A stretch of 64,000 nt of DNA from Microbacterium foliorum (GTDB taxonomy: Bacteria > Actinomycetota > Actinomycetes > Actinomycetales > Microbacteriaceae): contig NZ_CP031425.1 of assembly GCF_003367705.1 (NCBI RefSeq), positions 1,178,001 to 1,242,000 of the forward strand, written 5' to 3'. This document shows positions 52,348-61,564 of this stretch, piece by piece (position 1 is the stretch's first letter; each line of letters opens with the position of its first letter). Both the position numbers and the translations under genes were made by a program. A model generated the notes under the pieces. The model was not told the DNA's origin. It did not search any database and was given only the letters and a program-made list of their open reading frames with translations.

Positions 52348-53681
52348 CAGGGGACCGCGACCACGGGCGGCTTCGCCGCCAGCATCCGCTCGAGGGCGAT
52401 CCGCGCGGGATCCGCCACGTCCGCGGTCACCGTGATGCGGTTCGGGGTGCGTCCGGCGACGAGCTCTTCGAGCACCCACGCGAGATACCCCGGGTGGATC
52501 CGGTACATCGTCGAGCAGGGGCAGACCACCGGATCGAGGCAGAAGATCTCGTGCTGGGGGAACTGCGCGGCAAGGCGTCGGACCAGGTTGACCTCGGTGC
52601 CGATCGCGAAGGTCGTCGGGGTGGTCGCGGCGGCGATCGCGCGTCGGATGTAGTCGGTGGACCCCGCCTCGTCGGCGGCGTCGACGACCTCCATGGGGCA
52701 TTCGGGGTGCACGATGACCCGCACTCCCGGGTGCTCGGCCCGCGCCTTCTCGATCTGCGCGACGGAGAATCGGCGGTGCACCGAGCAGAACCCGTGCCAC
52801 AGGATGACGCGGGAGTCGAGCAGTTCCGTGGTGGACGAGCCTCCGAGCGCCGCGCGCGGGTTCCACATCGGCATCCTGTCGAGGGGCACGCCCATCGCCT
52901 TCGCGGTGTTGCGTCCCAGATGCTGGTCGGGGAAGAACAGGACGCGTCGGCCCCGCTCGAAGGCCCACTCCAGCACGGTCTCGGCGTTCGACGACGTGCA
53001 CACGATCCCGCCGTGCCGGCCGACGAAACCCTTGATGGCTGCGGAGGAGTTCATGTAGGTCACGGGGATCACCGGAACCCGGCCGCCCTCATCGACGACC
53101 TCGAGGTCGCCGAACACCTCGGACAGCTGCTCCCAGCAGTCCTCGACCTGGTCGATGTCGGCCATGTCGGCCATCGAGCAGCCGGCGGCGAGGTTCGGCA
53201 GGATCACGGCCTGATCGGGACCGGAGAGCAGATCGGCCGTCTCGGCCATGAAATGCACTCCGCAGAAGACGATGGCCTCGGCATCCGTGCGCGCTTTCGC
53301 CGCCGTCGCGAGCTGATAGGAGTCACCCACGTAATCGGCGTGACGCACCACCTCCTCGCGCTGGTAGAAGTGGCCGAGCACGACCACGCGGTCGCCCAGC
53401 GTCGCCTTGGCCGCACGGATGCGGTGGTCGAGCTCGTCCTCGCCCGCTTCGCGGTACGAGGCGGGGAGTTCCCCCTGCCGTGGGGCGCCGGTGGGGATCA
53501 CGTCGCCCATCGACGAGCCGGGCCCGTAGCCGGGGCGCGTGTCGAAATCCCAGGGCCCGAGCGCGAGATCTGTCGCGCAGGTGGCATCTGTGGAGGCGCC
53601 GGACACGATCGACCGGATCGCGTGATCGACGGAGGCGTCGATCGCCGGCACATCCGGCGTCGGAACGAAGGTGATGCTCAT
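52347..53681 (-). CDS. nadA: Quinolinate synthase
   Basis: A 444-residue [4Fe-4S] enzyme condensing iminoaspartate with dihydroxyacetone phosphate into quinolinate. Candidate cluster cysteines: Cys140 (VFCGVHFMAE), Cys228 (IVCTSSNAE) and one of Cys387/Cys389 in CLDPVVCPCSTMYRIHP, the C-terminal C-x-x-x-C type seen in actinobacteria. The ~75-residue N-terminal extension before LPASYREAGEDEL is longer than in E. coli. It overlaps nrtR upstream (ATGA) and nadB downstream (TGATG). Confidence 0.95.
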   Translation of the reverse strand: MSITFVPTPDVPAIDASVDHAIRSIVSGASTDATCATDLALGPWDFDTRPGYGPGSSMGDVIPTGAPRQGELPASYREAGEDELDHRIRAAKATLGDRVVVLGHFYQREEVVRHADYVGDSYQLATAAKARTDAEAIVFCGVHFMAETADLLSGPDQAVILPNLAAGCSMADMADIDQVEDCWEQLSEVFGDLEVVDEGGRVPVIPVTYMNSSAAIKGFVGRHGGIVCTSSNAETVLEWAFERGRRVLFFPDQHLGRNTAKAMGVPLDRMPMWNPRAALGGSSTTELLDSRVILWHGFCSVHRRFSVAQIEKARAEHPGVRVIVHPECPMEVVDAADEAGSTDYIRRAIAAATTPTTFAIGTEVNLVRRLAAQFPQHEIFCLDPVVCPCSTMYRIHPGYLAWVLEELVAGRTPNRITVTADVADPARIALERMLAAKPPVVAVP

Positions 53682-54394
53682 CGGGTGCTCGTCTCGTCGG
53701 GGCCGAGCGGGCCGTGGTCGGCCAGCTCGACGTCGGTGTTGTAGCGGTACAGGCGGGCGGGGCGGTGGCTGCCGGTGCGGAACCGGTCGGTGGGCAGCAG
53801 CGTCCCCGAGCTCTCGACCTGGCGTCGGAAGTTCGCCGGGTCGAGTTGCCTGCCGAGGATCGCCTCATAGGCCTCGCGGAGATCGGCCAGGGTGAACTCG
53901 GCGGGGAGGAAGCCGTGTGCGACGCGGCTGTAGCCGACCTTGTTGCGCAGACGCCACAGGGCGTAGTCGATGATCGCGCGGTGGTCGAAGGCGAGCGGCG
54001 GCAGGTCGTCGAGATCGAACCAGCGCACGTTCTCGGGGGCACGGCCGGATGCGCGGTGCGCGGCGCTCTGCGCATCGACGTCATCCTGGCGCAGCAGCGC
54101 CCAGTAGACGATCGACACGACGCGGGTGGGGGAGCGGTCGACGGCGCCGAATGCGTACAGCTGCTCGAGGTAGCTGGGTGTGAGACCGGTGGTCTCGGCG
54201 AGCGTGCGGGCTGCGGCGTCGACGGGGGACTCGACCGCGGTGAGCCAGCCGCCGGGCAGGGCCCACTGTCCGGCGAACGGCTCGCGGGTGCGAAGCACCA
54301 GAGGGAGCGCCAACACGGCGGCCCCGTCTTCGGTGCGACGCAGCGTGAGGATGACCGTCGACACCGCGACGTCGATTCCCCTGGTTTGAGTCAT
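53678..54394 (-). CDS. nrtR: NrtR-type Nudix-related transcriptional repressor of NAD metabolism
   Basis: A ~238-residue Nudix domain fused to a C-terminal winged-helix domain, the NrtR/NdnR architecture: a repressor that senses NAD-related metabolites. In the Nudix box (about 48-71) the canonical REUxEE reads RTLAET, so key Mg2+-binding glutamates are lost, as in regulators without hydrolase activity. The C-terminal part has NKVGYSRVAHGFLPAEFTLADLREAYEAILGR and RRQVESSGTLLP, the HTH pattern. Adjacent nadABC-nadS support the role. The start is ATG 54394 or GTG 54400; GGAGG precedes both. A 21-bp palindrome lies 20 bp upstream. Confidence 0.9.
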   Translation of the reverse strand: MTQTRGIDVAVSTVILTLRRTEDGAAVLALPLVLRTREPFAGQWALPGGWLTAVESPVDAAARTLAETTGLTPSYLEQLYAFGAVDRSPTRVVSIVYWALLRQDDVDAQSAAHRASGRAPENVRWFDLDDLPPLAFDHRAIIDYALWRLRNKVGYSRVAHGFLPAEFTLADLREAYEAILGRQLDPANFRRQVESSGTLLPTDRFRTGSHRPARLYRYNTDVELADHGPLGPDETSTR

Positions 54395-54419
54395 AGTCAC
54401 CTTAACCTCCGGATCGATC

Positions 54420-54440
54420 TTAGTGTCATCGAGACACTTA
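54420..54440 (-). promoter_or_regulatory. Putative NrtR operator upstream of the nad operon
   Basis: A 21-bp near-perfect palindrome TTAGTGTC-ATCGA-GACACTTA (one mismatched pair) sits 20-26 bp before the nrtR start. The minus-strand sequence just after it, TAAGAT, could be the -10 element, so binding would block the promoter. The length and position resemble NrtR/NdnR sites in actinobacteria. Confidence 0.6.
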
Positions 54441-54519
54441 CTGCACCTGTGTGACGCGTGCGGCGCCGAGTCCGAAACGTTATGCGGTCGGGTTCCGAAT
54501 GCTTGTCGCCCGGTGGGTA

Positions 54520-54546
54520 ATTTGTTAGGTTACTGTCCTAACAAAT
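54520..54546. promoter_or_regulatory. Perfect inverted repeat before the ABC importer operon
   Basis: ATTTGTTAGG-N7-CCTAACAAAT, a 10-bp perfect dyad about 90 bp upstream of the substrate-binding protein gene. This pattern resembles operators of ROK-family repressors that control sugar uptake in actinobacteria; no ROK gene is in the window. Confidence 0.6.
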
Positions 54547-54636
54547 CCCTTCCGGGGATCTGTCACGAGTTCCGGTTCCGGGCTCGGCTCCATCCGGAGA
54601 TCCCTCCTGCAGTGCAGCACCGAGAGGAAATACAGA

Positions 54637-56325
54637 ATGATCCGTAACGGAAGGCGCAAGATCGCGCTCACCGCTGTGGCGGGGGCATCCGTCCTCGCCC
54701 TGGGTTTGACCGCCTGTGGCGCCGGCGGCAGCGAGGGGAGCGCGGGCGATGGCGACCGCGCCCTGCGCGTCTGGGCGGGAAGCCAGACCCCGATCACCGC
54801 GAACTACAACCCGTTCGCACCGACCGTGCTCCATGGCGCGCTCGGCCCCATCTACGAGCCGCTGTTCTTCTTCAACAAGACCGCGGACTCCGAGCCCGTC
54901 GGACTCATCGGCGACTCGTACGAGTACAACGACGACGGCACGGTGATCACGATCGCCATCAAGCCCGACCTCATGTGGAGCGACGGCGAGCCCCTCACGG
55001 CGGCCGACGTCGCCTTCTCGTTCACCTACGAGGCGAACAATCCCGAGGGCAACGGCCTCGTCTCGGCGGAGGCGACCGACGACACCACCGTCGTGCTCAC
55101 CTACACGAGCGCGCAGTACACCACCGAGTTCCAGCGCCTCGGGTCGACGTACATCCTCCCCGAGCACATCTGGGCCGACGTCACCGACTTCGCGAACTTC
55201 GCCAACGAGGACCCGGTCGGTTCGGGCGCCTACGTGGTCGACAAGACCACGAGCGAGTCGTACACGCTCGTGGCCAACGAGAACTTCCGCGACGCCGACG
55301 AGCTCGGGGTCAAGAAGGTCCAGTACATCGCGGTCGACAACAACCAGACGGCGCAGGATCTCCTCGCCGCCGGCAAGCTCGACTGGACGGGGATGTTCAT
55401 CCCGAACCCCGATGACGTGACCGCGAACGGGGCGATCGACTGGATCAACACCCCGCAGGACCCCACCGTCCTCTACACCTGCTCGAACGCCGAGCTCGGG
55501 TGCACCGGCCCGCAGACCGATGTCGCGGTGCGCCAGGCCCTCAACGTGGCGATCGACCGCGCCGCCATCAAGGACAAGGCCTTCGTCGGTCTGACCGGCG
55601 ACATCTCGCCCACGTTCGCGCTGCTGCCGCGCGACGAGAAGTGGGTGGCCGACGCGGCCGACGAGGTCAGCCCCCAGGAGGCCGACGCCTCCGCGGCGGG
55701 CGACATCCTCGAGGCCGCGGGGTACACCAAAGACGGCGACTTCTACGCGAAGGACGGGACGCCGCTCGAGCTCAGCCTGATCTCCGTCGACGGGTGGACC
55801 GACTACAACGATGCGGCCAAGCTGATCGCCGAGCAGGCCGAGGCGGCCGGCATCAAGATCACCGCGTCGACCGTGCAGTGGCAGGAGTTCTCCGATGCCC
55901 GTCAGGGTGGGGACTTCCAGTTGATCGTCGGCGGTGTCGTCGGCACCTCCGTGGCCGACCCGTTCCAGATCTACCGCGACTGGTTCGGGGGCACCACGGT
56001 CGAGTCCACGGCTCCGGTCGGCAGTGAGGTCCCGGCCGGGCGCTGGAACTTCAGCCGGTACAGCAACCCTGTCGTCGACCAGGCGATCCAGTCCGCGATC
56101 AGCACCGACGACGAGGCCGAGAAGAAGGCGCTGTACGGCACGATCCAGACCGAGATCGTCCGCGACCTGCCCTACATCCCGCTCGTGATCAACGCCACGC
56201 AGACCTTCTACAACACGAAGGACTTCACGGGCTGGCCGACCGAGGACGACCTCTACGCCTTCCCGCCGTCCTGGGGAGCGATCGCCGCGGGATACGTCCT
56301 GACGCACCTCGAGCCGGTCGAGTAG
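54637..56325 (+). CDS. ABC transporter substrate-binding lipoprotein (SBP_bac_5)
   Basis: A 562-residue extracytoplasmic solute-binding protein of family 5 (peptide/nickel/oligosaccharide type). Signal peptide with lipobox LTAC, lipidated Cys27, then a Gly/Ser linker. Family features: FAPTVLHGALGPIYEPLFFF, the signature-like PDLMWSDGEPLTAADVAFSF (about 109-128), VGSGAYVV and VRQALNVAIDRAAI (about 297-310). The ligand could be peptides or oligosaccharides; the ROK-like dyad upstream favours a carbohydrate. ATG 54637 follows GAGAGGAAAT. It is the first of five co-directional genes of one importer. Confidence 0.92.
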   Translation: MIRNGRRKIALTAVAGASVLALGLTACGAGGSEGSAGDGDRALRVWAGSQTPITANYNPFAPTVLHGALGPIYEPLFFFNKTADSEPVGLIGDSYEYNDDGTVITIAIKPDLMWSDGEPLTAADVAFSFTYEANNPEGNGLVSAEATDDTTVVLTYTSAQYTTEFQRLGSTYILPEHIWADVTDFANFANEDPVGSGAYVVDKTTSESYTLVANENFRDADELGVKKVQYIAVDNNQTAQDLLAAGKLDWTGMFIPNPDDVTANGAIDWINTPQDPTVLYTCSNAELGCTGPQTDVAVRQALNVAIDRAAIKDKAFVGLTGDISPTFALLPRDEKWVADAADEVSPQEADASAAGDILEAAGYTKDGDFYAKDGTPLELSLISVDGWTDYNDAAKLIAEQAEAAGIKITASTVQWQEFSDARQGGDFQLIVGGVVGTSVADPFQIYRDWFGGTTVESTAPVGSEVPAGRWNFSRYSNPVVDQAIQSAISTDDEAEKKALYGTIQTEIVRDLPYIPLVINATQTFYNTKDFTGWPTEDDLYAFPPSWGAIAAGYVLTHLEPVE

Positions 56326-56362
56326 GACGTGGTGTCGGGGAGCAGGAAGCGCGGTCTGTGAC

Positions 56363-57358
56363 ATGACGTTCTATGCACGAAGGATCGGGTTCTACGCGTT
56401 CACGCTGTGGGCCGCGATCTCACTCAACTTCCTGCTTCCCCGGCTCATGCCGGGGAACCCGGCCGACATCATGATCGCCAAGATGCAGCGGGCGGGCGGA
56501 GAGGTCTCCGAGACCACCATCCGCAACATCAAGCTGCTGCTCGGAGGTGACGACTCCTCGCTCTGGGAGCAGTACCTGGCGTACTGGGGTCGCATGTTCC
56601 AGGGCGATCTGGGCGTCTCGGTCACCAAGTTCCCCACTCCGGTGAGCGAGCTGATCGGCCAGGCGCTGCCGTGGACCCTCGTGCTCGTCGGCACGGTGAC
56701 GGTCATCTCCTTCATCCTCGGCGTCGTGCTCGGCGCCTGGGCGGGGTGGAAGCGCGGCACCTGGGTCGACCACCTCATTCCGGCGACCACGGTCCTGCAG
56801 TCCATCCCGTACTTCTGGATGGCGCTGCTGCTGGTCTCCGTCTTCGCCGTCGGGCTCGGATGGTTCCCGATCTTCGGCGGATACGACGTCTTCGACTTTC
56901 CCGACGGCCCTGAGCCGACGTGGGCCTTCTTCTCGAACGCGCTCTCGCATGCGGTGCTCCCGGCGCTCACCATCGTCATCTCGTCGGTCGGCGGCTGGAT
57001 GTTCGGGATGCGCAACATGATGGTGCAGACCATGGCCGAGGACTACGTCCTCACCGCGGAGGCGAAGGGGCTGCGCCCGCGGCGCATCATGACGACGTAT
57101 GCCGCGAGGAACGCCGCGATCCCGTCGATCGCCGGCTTCTCGATCACGCTCGGCTTCGTGGTCGCCGGCTCCATCGTGATGGAGCAGGTGTTCACCTATC
57201 CGGGCATCGGCAAGCTGATGTTCCAGGCCGTCACCAACAACGACTACGCGCTGATGCAGGGACTCTTCCTCGTCATCACCATCACGGTGCTCGCCGCCAA
57301 CTTCATCATGGACCTGGTCTATGGCTTCATCGACCCGAGGGCTCGCCAGAATGTCTGA
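56363..57358 (+). CDS. ABC transporter permease (DppB/OppB type)
   Basis: A 331-residue permease with an N-terminal helix and a six-helix BPD_transp_1 core. The start MTFYARRIGFYAFTLWAAISLNFLLPRLMPGNP is typical of DppB-like proteins of carbohydrate/peptide importers. The EAA cytoplasmic loop (AEDYVLTAEAKGLRPRRIMTTYAARNAAIP, about 227-256) is the site that contacts the ATPase. The ATG lies 37 bp after the binding-protein stop. It overlaps the next permease by 8 bp, showing translational coupling. Confidence 0.94.
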   Translation: MTFYARRIGFYAFTLWAAISLNFLLPRLMPGNPADIMIAKMQRAGGEVSETTIRNIKLLLGGDDSSLWEQYLAYWGRMFQGDLGVSVTKFPTPVSELIGQALPWTLVLVGTVTVISFILGVVLGAWAGWKRGTWVDHLIPATTVLQSIPYFWMALLLVSVFAVGLGWFPIFGGYDVFDFPDGPEPTWAFFSNALSHAVLPALTIVISSVGGWMFGMRNMMVQTMAEDYVLTAEAKGLRPRRIMTTYAARNAAIPSIAGFSITLGFVVAGSIVMEQVFTYPGIGKLMFQAVTNNDYALMQGLFLVITITVLAANFIMDLVYGFIDPRARQNV

Positions 57359-58331
57359 CACCGACAACGCCGTGCTGATCACCAAGGATCAGCCGATGAC
57401 CCAGCCGGCGAGCACGATCTCGCTGGCCACGCAGCGAGGACGTCGGCGTCGCCGCATCCTCCCCACCTCGTCGACGAAGTTCGTCGTCGGGGTGACCCTG
57501 GTGCTCGCGATCGTGCTGTTCGCGATCATCGCGCCGATCTTCTCGCAGAACCCGCGCAGCTCCGACAATCCGGCCCTGCTGCCGCCGTCCGGCGAGCACT
57601 GGCTGGGCACGACGAAGCTCGGCAACGACATGTTCGCCCAACTCGCGATCGGTGCGCAGGGGTCTCTGCTCGTCGGCGTCGTCGCGGGCGGCATCGCGAT
57701 CGTCCTGTCGCTGGTCTTCGGCGTGCTCGCCGGCTACCTCGGCGGATGGCGCGAAGACGCCCTGGCGCTGCTGACCAACGTGATGATCGTGATCCCCGGA
57801 CTCCCGCTGGTCATGGTCATCGCCTCCTTCGTCCCGCAGCGCAGCTGGCAGCTCGTCGCCTTCGTGCTCGGGATCACCTCGTGGGCCGGCGCCGCCTACG
57901 TGCTGCGCCTGCAGACGCGCTCGCTGCGCACCCGCGATTACGTGTACGCATCGAAGGTCGCGGGGGAGCGGTCGTTCCGCGTCATCCTCGTCGAGATCAT
58001 GCCGAACCTGCTGCCGCTGCTCACCGCCCAGTTCCTGTTCGCGATCATCTTCGCGATCCTCGGCGAGGCGGGCCTGTCGTACCTCGGGCTCGGCCCCAAC
58101 TCGTCGATCACCTGGGGCACGATCCTCAACGACGCGCAGTCCGGCCAGGCGCTCGGTCGCGGAGCCTGGTGGTGGTTCGTTCCCCCGGGGGTCATGATCG
58201 CCGTGCTCGGTGCCGGTCTGGCGCTGATCAACTTCGCGATCGACGAGGTCATCAACCCCAAGCTCCGCAATGCCCCCGACGCCGCGCGCCGGGTGCGCAA
58301 GGCCGTCAAGACGAAGGGAATCGCCGCATGA
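57351..58331 (+). CDS. ABC transporter permease (DppC/OppC type)
   Basis: A 326-residue partner permease. The N-terminal cytoplasmic ~40 residues are followed by a helix (about 45-65), the DppC-type periplasmic loop with HWLGTTKLGNDMFAQLAIGAQGSL (about 84-107), and the six-helix core. The EAA loop is RDYVYASKVAGERSFRVILVEIMPNL (about 196-221). ATG 57351 is 8 bp inside the upstream gene. Stop overlaps the next ATG (ATGA), continuing the operon. Confidence 0.94.
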   Translation: MSDTDNAVLITKDQPMTQPASTISLATQRGRRRRRILPTSSTKFVVGVTLVLAIVLFAIIAPIFSQNPRSSDNPALLPPSGEHWLGTTKLGNDMFAQLAIGAQGSLLVGVVAGGIAIVLSLVFGVLAGYLGGWREDALALLTNVMIVIPGLPLVMVIASFVPQRSWQLVAFVLGITSWAGAAYVLRLQTRSLRTRDYVYASKVAGERSFRVILVEIMPNLLPLLTAQFLFAIIFAILGEAGLSYLGLGPNSSITWGTILNDAQSGQALGRGAWWWFVPPGVMIAVLGAGLALINFAIDEVINPKLRNAPDAARRVRKAVKTKGIAA

Positions 58332-59191
58332 GCGCTCCGCAGGCGGTGCTGACGGCCCGCAACGTCTCGATCGAATACGAGGTCGATCCGCCGGTCAAGG
58401 CCGTGCGCGACGTCTCGCTCACCCTCAACAGGGGCGAGATCCTCGGGCTCGCGGGAGAGTCGGGCTGCGGCAAGACGACCCTCGCCTACGGCATGAACCG
58501 GCTGCTCAAGGCCCCGGCGCTGATGACCGGCGGCGAGATCGTCTTCCACGACCGCGACGGTCACGACGTCGACATCGTCGCCCTCGACGGCGACGGTCTG
58601 CGGGCGTTCCGCTGGGACAAGATCTCGATGGTCTTCCAGGGGGCGATGAACTCGCTCAACCCCGTGATCAGCGTGCGCGCGCAGATCTTCGACATCTTCG
58701 ACACGCATCGCCCGGGGATGTCTCGGAAGGACAAGCAGGCGAGAGCCGAGGAACTGCTCACGCTGGTCGGGGTCGATCCGTCCCGACTGACGAGCTTTCC
58801 GCACGAGCTGTCGGGCGGCATGCGCCAGCGCATGATGATCGCGATGGCGCTCGCGCTCGACCCGCAGGTGATGATCATGGACGAGCCCACCACGGCGCTG
58901 GACGTCGTGGTGCAGCGCGGGATCATCCGCGAGATCATGCGGCTGCGTGAGCGGCTCGGATTCGCGGTGATCTTCATCACCCATGACCTGCCGATGCTGA
59001 TCGAGATCAGCGACCGCATCGCGGTCATGCTGCAGGGGCAGATCGTCGAGGAGGGGACGGCGGAGGAGATCTACCGCACCCCGCAGCACGAGTACACGAA
59101 GAAGCTGCTGTCGAGCTTCCCGAGCCTGACCGGCGCACGCGGCGACTTCGTCCGCACCGGCAACAGCCCGAGCCAGGAGGAGATCCGATGA
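58328..59191 (+). CDS. ABC transporter ATP-binding protein (DppD type)
   Basis: A 287-residue ATPase subunit. Walker A is GESGCGKTTLAYG (about 42-54), Q-loop FQGAMNSLNP (about 102-111), signature LSGGMRQRMMIA (about 161-172), Walker B VMIMDEPTTALD (about 179-190) and H-loop ITHDLPML. The C-terminal oligopeptide-type extension (HEYTKKLLSSFPSLTG) binds an Fe-S cluster in some homologs, but the Cys-rich motif of those is not seen here. It is bracketed by ATGA overlaps. Confidence 0.93.
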   Translation: MSAPQAVLTARNVSIEYEVDPPVKAVRDVSLTLNRGEILGLAGESGCGKTTLAYGMNRLLKAPALMTGGEIVFHDRDGHDVDIVALDGDGLRAFRWDKISMVFQGAMNSLNPVISVRAQIFDIFDTHRPGMSRKDKQARAEELLTLVGVDPSRLTSFPHELSGGMRQRMMIAMALALDPQVMIMDEPTTALDVVVQRGIIREIMRLRERLGFAVIFITHDLPMLIEISDRIAVMLQGQIVEEGTAEEIYRTPQHEYTKKLLSSFPSLTGARGDFVRTGNSPSQEEIR

Positions 59192-60024
59192 GCGCTCCCG
59201 CTCTCGAAGCGCGCAACCTCGTCAAGGACTTCACACTGCGATCGGGACTGAAGACCTCGGTCCTGCACGCCGTGAAGGACGTCTCGTTCACGATCGAGGC
59301 CGGGCGCACCGTCGCGCTGGTCGGCGAGTCCGGCTCGGGCAAGTCGACGATCGCGCGGATGCTGATGAAGCTCGAGACGCCCACCAGCGGCCAGATCCTG
59401 CTGGACGGACAGCAGACCGCGTCACGGGGTCGAGCCGTCGAGCACTATCGGTCGCAGGTGCAGATGGTCTTCCAGGACCCGTTCGCGTCGCTCAACCCGT
59501 TCCACACGATCCTCCATCACCTGGAGCGCCCGATCCGCCTGCACCACCCTCGGCTGTCGGGCGACGAGGTGCGCGCGCGGGCGCTGGAGCTTCTGGAGCG
59601 GGTGCGTCTCACGCCCGGCGAGAGCTTCGCCGAGCGCCGGCCCCACGAGCTCTCCGGCGGTCAGCGCCAGCGGGTCGCCATCGCACGCGCCCTCGCTCCC
59701 GGCGCCCGGTTCATCGTGGCCGACGAGCCGGTCTCGATGCTCGACGTCTCGATCCGCCTCGGCGTGCTGAATCTGCTCGCCGACCTGCAGCGAGAAGACG
59801 AGCTCGGCGTGCTCTACATCACGCACGACCTCGCGACGGCACGGCACTTCAGCGACGAGATCATGGTGCTCTACAAGGGCGACGTGGTCGAGCGCGGTCC
59901 GGCTGACGCGGTGATCCTCGACCCGCAGCACGAGTACACGAAGACGCTGCTCGGCGCTGCTCCCGAGCCCGAGAACCTGGGGCGTCTGCGCGACGAGGTC
60001 CGCGCAGAGATCGCCGGCCGCTGA
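59188..60024 (+). CDS. ABC transporter ATP-binding protein (DppF type)
   Basis: A 278-residue second ATPase of the importer. Walker A GESGSGKSTIARM (about 45-57), Q-loop FQDPFASLNP (about 93-102), signature LSGGQRQRVAIA (about 152-163), Walker B FIVADEPVSMLD (about 170-181) and H-loop YITHDLATARH. With DppD-like it forms the heterodimeric motor of the transporter. It is the last gene of the operon; the glycine riboswitch follows after about 50 bp, so a terminator is expected but not obvious. Confidence 0.93.
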   Translation: MSAPALEARNLVKDFTLRSGLKTSVLHAVKDVSFTIEAGRTVALVGESGSGKSTIARMLMKLETPTSGQILLDGQQTASRGRAVEHYRSQVQMVFQDPFASLNPFHTILHHLERPIRLHHPRLSGDEVRARALELLERVRLTPGESFAERRPHELSGGQRQRVAIARALAPGARFIVADEPVSMLDVSIRLGVLNLLADLQREDELGVLYITHDLATARHFSDEIMVLYKGDVVERGPADAVILDPQHEYTKTLLGAAPEPENLGRLRDEVRAEIAGR

Positions 60025-60109
60025 CGGCGGCCTCGCGGGTCGGCGCCCCCTGGCGTCGATGCTCCGACCCGCTAGACTGGGCCCACAAGTGAAGACAGGC
60101 CGAATGACC

Positions 60110-60335
60110 CACGCGGGAGAGCCCCGGCGAACGCAGCCGGGCACCGAAGGAGCAAGCCTCCCCGCCAATCTCTCAGGTACGCGTACCGCGCGGTTCCGGC
60201 CACTCTGAAAAGCGATTCCACCCTTCGTCTCGGGCGCGCTCCGCGCGTCCTCGCCCAGGAACCACGGGATCCGCCGACGGTGAAAGCCCGATCCCGGGTG
60301 AAGCTCTCAGGCTCATGACAGAGGGGGAGTTCCGA
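60110..60335 (+). ncRNA. Tandem glycine riboswitch upstream of gcvT
   Basis: A 5' leader with two glycine aptamer cores. The first, about 60110-60207, has GCGGGAGAGCCCCGGCGA, GCACCGAAGGAGCAA and AATCTCTCAGG. The second, about 60262-60335, has CCGACGGTGAAAGCC, GGTGAAGCTCTCAGGC and CATGACAGAGGGGGA. A hairpin GAGGAGCGGC / GCCGTTCCTC (60334-60356) lies between aptamer 2 and the gcvT start and may be the expression platform. A -10-like TAGACT is at 60073. Glycine binding is expected to switch on the cleavage system. Confidence 0.92.
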
Positions 60336-60379
60336 GGAGCGGCAGCGCCGTTCCTCCCGACCCAGCCCGGGAGAACTCC

Positions 60380-61564
60380 ATGTCCGACCCTCGCTACACC
60401 CCGCTCCGCGAACGCCACGAAGCGCTCGGCGCGTCATTCACCGACTTCGGCGGCTGGCAGATGCCGGTGCGCTACACCTCGGATCTCGCCGAACACCACG
60501 CCGTGCGCCGGTCCGCCGGGATCTTCGACATCTCGCACATGGCCGAGTTCCTGGTCACCGGCGACTTCGCCGCGCACTTCCTCGACTACGCGCTCGCCGG
60601 GCGGCTGTCCGCGATGGCCGTGGGCAAGGCGAAGTACTCGCTGATGCTCGCCGACGACGGCGGCATCGTCGACGACGTGATCGTCTACCGACTCGCCGAA
60701 GACCGGTTCCTGGTGATCGCCAACGCCGGCAACCGCGGTTTCGTCGACTCCGCCTTCGCGTCGCGCATCCGCTCGTTCCCCTCGATGGTCGAGCGCGAGC
60801 GCCCTGAACTCGTCGCAGGGGAGGAGCGCACCTTCGAGGGCTTCCTCGGGGACCGCGGCGTCGACGTCGAGGACGTCTCGGACGAGTACGCGCTGCTCGC
60901 CGTGCAGGGACCCGCCGCCGAGGCGATCGTCGCGGCGACCGAGGGCATCTCCGAGGTCTCGGTGCCCTGGGCCGAGCAGCGATACTACGCGTGGGCCGAC
61001 GCGACCTTCCTCGGGTCGCCCCTGCTGATCGCCCGCACCGGCTACACCGGGGAGGACGGCTTCGAGCTGCTCGTCCGCGCGGCGGACGCGCCGGCGCTGT
61101 GGGATGCGGTCGTGGCGGCCGGGAACGCGCACGAGCTCGTGCCCGCGGGTCTCGCCGCCCGCGACACCCTTCGTCTCGAGGCGGGCATGCCGTTGTACGG
61201 CCACGAGCTGTCGCGCGAGATCACACCCGCGCAGGCCGGACTCGGTCGGGTCGTCGTCTCCGACAAGGAGAGCTTCATCGGCAAGGACGCCACGCCCGCC
61301 GCCGCCGACGCGCCCGTGCTGGTCGGTCTGGTCGCCGAGGGCAGGCGCGCGGGTCGCGCCGGGTACCCGGTCGTCGACCAGGACGGCGTCGTCCTGGGTG
61401 AGATCACGAGCGGCGCGCTCAGCCCGACACTCGGCCATCCGATCGCGATGGCCTACGTCGCACCGTCTTCTGCTGCGGAGGGAACCGCAGTATTCCTTGA
61501 TGTGCGGGGGACCAGGATCCCCGCGACCGTGACCGCCCTGCCTTTCTATCGGAGGACCAAATGA
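60380..61564 (+). CDS. gcvT: Glycine cleavage system T protein (aminomethyltransferase)
   Basis: A 394-residue T protein that transfers the aminomethyl carbon from lipoyl-H to tetrahydrofolate, releasing ammonia. The N-terminal [13 protein letters not shown] (about 18-30) and [18 protein letters not shown], the central [11 protein letters not shown], and [14 protein letters not shown] (about 268-281) are GcvT hallmarks; the catalytic Asp is in VDDVIVYRL region (about 97-105). The ATG follows CCGGGAGA. It is first in gcvT-gcvH-gcvP and directly controlled by the riboswitch. Confidence 0.96.
   Translation: MSDPRYTPLRERHEALGASFTDFGGWQMPVRYTSDLAEHHAVRRSAGIFDISHMAEFLVTGDFAAHFLDYALAGRLSAMAVGKAKYSLMLADDGGIVDDVIVYRLAEDRFLVIANAGNRGFVDSAFASRIRSFPSMVERERPELVAGEERTFEGFLGDRGVDVEDVSDEYALLAVQGPAAEAIVAATEGISEVSVPWAEQRYYAWADATFLGSPLLIARTGYTGEDGFELLVRAADAPALWDAVVAAGNAHELVPAGLAARDTLRLEAGMPLYGHELSREITPAQAGLGRVVVSDKESFIGKDATPAAADAPVLVGLVAEGRRAGRAGYPVVDQDGVVLGEITSGALSPTLGHPIAMAYVAPSSAAEGTAVFLDVRGTRIPATVTALPFYRRTK

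Noticed and set aside
52348..53001. Upstream extension of nadB to 53001
   Set aside because: That part is nadA in another frame; the FAD motif begins immediately after ATG 52347.
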